24,309 nt of DNA from Alphaproteobacteria bacterium (lineage in GTDB: Bacteria > Pseudomonadota > Alphaproteobacteria > ATCC43930 > CGMCC-115725), in assembly GCA_030039815.1 (NCBI GenBank), contig JASHUW010000516.1, forward strand, positions 1 to 24,309, written 5' to 3'. Below the pieces are notes generated by a model. The model did not search any database. It saw only the letters and a list, made by a program, of their open reading frames with translations, and had not been told where the DNA came from. This document shows positions 22,879 through 24,309 of the stretch, piece after piece. How positions within the stretch are numbered: position 1 is the first letter of the stretch; each line of letters starts with the position of its first letter. Both the position numbers and the translations under genes were made by a program.

Positions 22879-23699
22879 GTCAGCACGCTTCCGCCGCCAA
22901 AAAGGGTCAGCAACGCCACTGCCGGGATCACTGCCAAGAGACCGTCGAGCCGGTCAAGCAGGCCACCGTGTCCGGGGATAAGGTTGCTCGCGTCTTTCAC
23001 GCCAAACCTTCGCTTGGCCACGGATTCCGCAAGATCGCCGAACTGCTCGACAATCGCAAGTCCTGCGCTGACCAGCACCAAAGGTAGCACCGGGCTCGCA
23101 CCCAGCACCCCAGCCATAGCCCATCCGGCGAGTGCCGCGCAGACGATGCCCCCCACAAGACCGGCCCAGGTCTTCCGCGGACTCCACTTGGGGGCCAGAA
23201 GCGGACCGCCAATTTGTCGGCCGATAGCAAAAGCGCCAATATCCGTCGCCCAGACCACCGCAAACATCCAGAACAGCGTGCCGCGGCTCGCGCTGTCACC
23301 CTTCGCGAGCCACAGCAGAATGACGCATGGCAGGGCTACCCATAGGCTGCCCGCAGCCAGCCACAACGGCGCGGCGACACGGTGGTGTTGGGCGATCTGC
23401 CAGACGACGAGCGCGCCGGTCAGCGCCAGAAGCACGCCGACCCCGATCCCCCACAGCGCTGCGGCGATAACGGCGGTGGCGATCGCCACGATCAGTGCCG
23501 GCGCGGCGGCGCCGCCACCGTCGCCGCCACACAGCCGACCCCATTCCCAGGCCATCACGATCGCGGCAAGAACGGTGAGGATCGACAAGAGCAGACCGCC
23601 AAACCAGATCGCAATGATCGGCAGCGGCGCGAGGACCAGCGCCGAGAAGACCCGCAGCCTCAGTGAGCCCGCCTCAGCGGGAGCCAACCGAGGCCCCAT
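22869..23699 (-). CDS. cdsA: Phosphatidate cytidylyltransferase
   Basis: The 276-aa polytopic inner-membrane enzyme makes CDP-diacylglycerol from phosphatidic acid and CTP, the precursor of all membrane phospholipids. Several hydrophobic helices are visible (for example 18-50, 67-100, 115-132, 184-213). The family signature lies at 226-252 with all key positions: S226, K229-R230, K235-D236, H244-G-G and D249-R-L-D252. The ATG at 23699 overlaps the end of uppS by 26 nt, an unusually long overlap for this operon; no later ATG precedes the first helix. The gene overlaps dxr by 10 nt. Confidence 0.94.
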   Translation of the reverse strand: MGPRLAPAEAGSLRLRVFSALVLAPLPIIAIWFGGLLLSILTVLAAIVMAWEWGRLCGGDGGGAAAPALIVAIATAVIAAALWGIGVGVLLALTGALVVWQIAQHHRVAAPLWLAAGSLWVALPCVILLWLAKGDSASRGTLFWMFAVVWATDIGAFAIGRQIGGPLLAPKWSPRKTWAGLVGGIVCAALAGWAMAGVLGASPVLPLVLVSAGLAIVEQFGDLAESVAKRRFGVKDASNLIPGHGGLLDRLDGLLAVIPAVALLTLFGGGSVLTWR

Positions 23700-24309
23700 A
23701 GCGTCGCTCGCGACCGCCGTAGTCGGCGATCGCCTGTTCGAGGTCGGCGCGGCCGAAATCGGGCCACAGCGTCTTGGTGAAAACCAGCTCGGCGTAAGCG
23801 CATTGCCACAATAGGAAATTGCTGATGCGCTGCTCGCCGCTGGTGCGGATCAAGAGATCCGGGTCGGGTATGTCGGCGGTAAAGAGATGTCGGGCGAAAA
23901 CCGCCTCGTCAATCGCCTCCGGCGCCAGTTTGCCAGCCGCCGCCTTCCCGGCAAGCTCTCGCACCGCCGCGATGATTTCGGCGCGCCCACCGTAACTAAG
24001 TGCGATCGTCAAGTTCACGCCGGCATTGTCGCGGGTCAGCGCTTCAGCATTCTCGATCAGGGTGACGATATCCGGCGCCAGCCGGCAGCGTTCGCCGATG
24101 ACCCGCAGCCTTACGCCGTTCCGGTGCAGTTCGGCGATCTCGCCGCGCAGATAATGGCGCAGCAGGCCCATCAGATCGTCGACCTCGGCGAGCGGGCGCT
24201 TCCAATTCTCCGAGGAAAACCCGAACAGCGTGAGATACGGCACGCCCAACTCGGCGGCCGCGGTCAACGTACGCCGCACCGCCTCCGCGCCGCGCCGGTG
24301 CCCGGCAAT
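23674..24309 (-). CDS. uppS: Isoprenyl transferase (undecaprenyl diphosphate synthase), partial
   Basis: The gene is cut by the right window edge; 211 residues remain, starting IAGHRRGAEAVRRTL, so only the first 30-40 residues (with the MDGNGRWA motif) are missing. Cis-prenyltransferase motifs seen are LFGFSSENWKRP, LSYGGRAEI and the signature RTSGEQRISNFLLWQ, followed by YAELVFTKTLWPDF. The enzyme adds eight isoprene units to farnesyl diphosphate to make the C55 carrier used for peptidoglycan and O-antigen synthesis. A GTG at 24279 could be misread as a start, but conserved sequence continues upstream of it to the edge. It is the first visible gene of the operon; frr and pyrH are the usual genes before it. 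Confidence 0.95.
   Translation of the reverse strand: MAGHRRGAEAVRRTLTAAAELGVPYLTLFGFSSENWKRPLAEVDDLMGLLRHYLRGEIAELHRNGVRLRVIGERCRLAPDIVTLIENAEALTRDNAGVNLTIALSYGGRAEIIAAVRELAGKAAAGKLAPEAIDEAVFARHLFTADIPDPDLLIRTSGEQRISNFLLWQCAYAELVFTKTLWPDFGRADLEQAIADYGGRERRYGASVGSR

Noticed and set aside
22402..23814. 470-codon plus-strand frame across dxr, cdsA and uppS
   Set aside because: It crosses three real minus-strand genes and is biased to Ser, Pro, Ala and Arg; an antisense artefact.
1..24309. Search for a new defence, mobile or biosynthetic system
   Set aside because: I saw no integrase, transposase, toxin-antitoxin, nuclease-helicase set, retron, CRISPR array, or NRPS/PKS gene. Gene content is conserved core plus a few ordinary accessory enzymes.

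Overview
The window is high-GC, gene-dense DNA from an alphaproteobacterium. Three things point there: lpxI, rather than lpxH, sits between lpxA and lpxB; lexA carries a direct-repeat GAAC-N7-GAAC SOS box; and the lexA / gltX / gltA / lpx neighbourhood is a known alphaproteobacterial arrangement. A Hyphomicrobiales-, Rhodospirillales- or Reyranella-like host would fit, but the genus cannot be set from this sequence. I see no tRNA, rRNA, CRISPR array, insertion sequence or phage gene, and base composition looks uniform. No gap between genes exceeds 300 bases. The largest are about 190 nt (1520-1711) and 168 nt (5763-5930).

Left region (1-5762). Two minus-strand genes lie at the edge: the start of an unknown or reductase-like protein, preceded by an M20 metallopeptidase. 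A bifunctional penicillin-binding protein diverges from them on the plus strand. An 83-bp palindromic repeat closes the convergence between the PBP gene and a minus-strand group: nucleoside hydrolase, a 60-aa hypothetical protein, and a two-domain NIPSNAP protein.

Middle region (5763-12211), plus strand. lexA has a perfect SOS box inside its own promoter spacer. It overlaps by 4 nt a TTG-started secreted alpha/beta hydrolase. An acyl-CoA ligase, gltX (glutamyl-tRNA synthetase) and gltA (citrate synthase) follow. gltA has its own recognisable promoter, with a 17-bp palindrome over the -35 element. A perfect 12-bp hairpin separates gltA from the convergent operon that follows.

Right region (12260-24309), minus strand. 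This is one tightly packed envelope-biogenesis operon, read right to left: uppS (partial), cdsA, dxr, rseP, bamA, ompH/skp, lpxD, fabZ, lpxA, lpxI, lpxB, gloA. It joins the undecaprenyl carrier, phospholipid precursor, isoprenoid precursor, outer-membrane protein assembly and lipid A pathways. Many genes overlap or nearly touch. gloA (lactoylglutathione lyase) rides at the 3' end and is not functionally related.

Most of the window is well-known housekeeping content, and I found no convincing undescribed multi-gene system. The points most worth a second look are the proline-rich repeat extension of BamA, the possible SOS co-regulation of the secreted hydrolase, the palindrome and shared motifs around gltX/gltA, and the small repeat elements.
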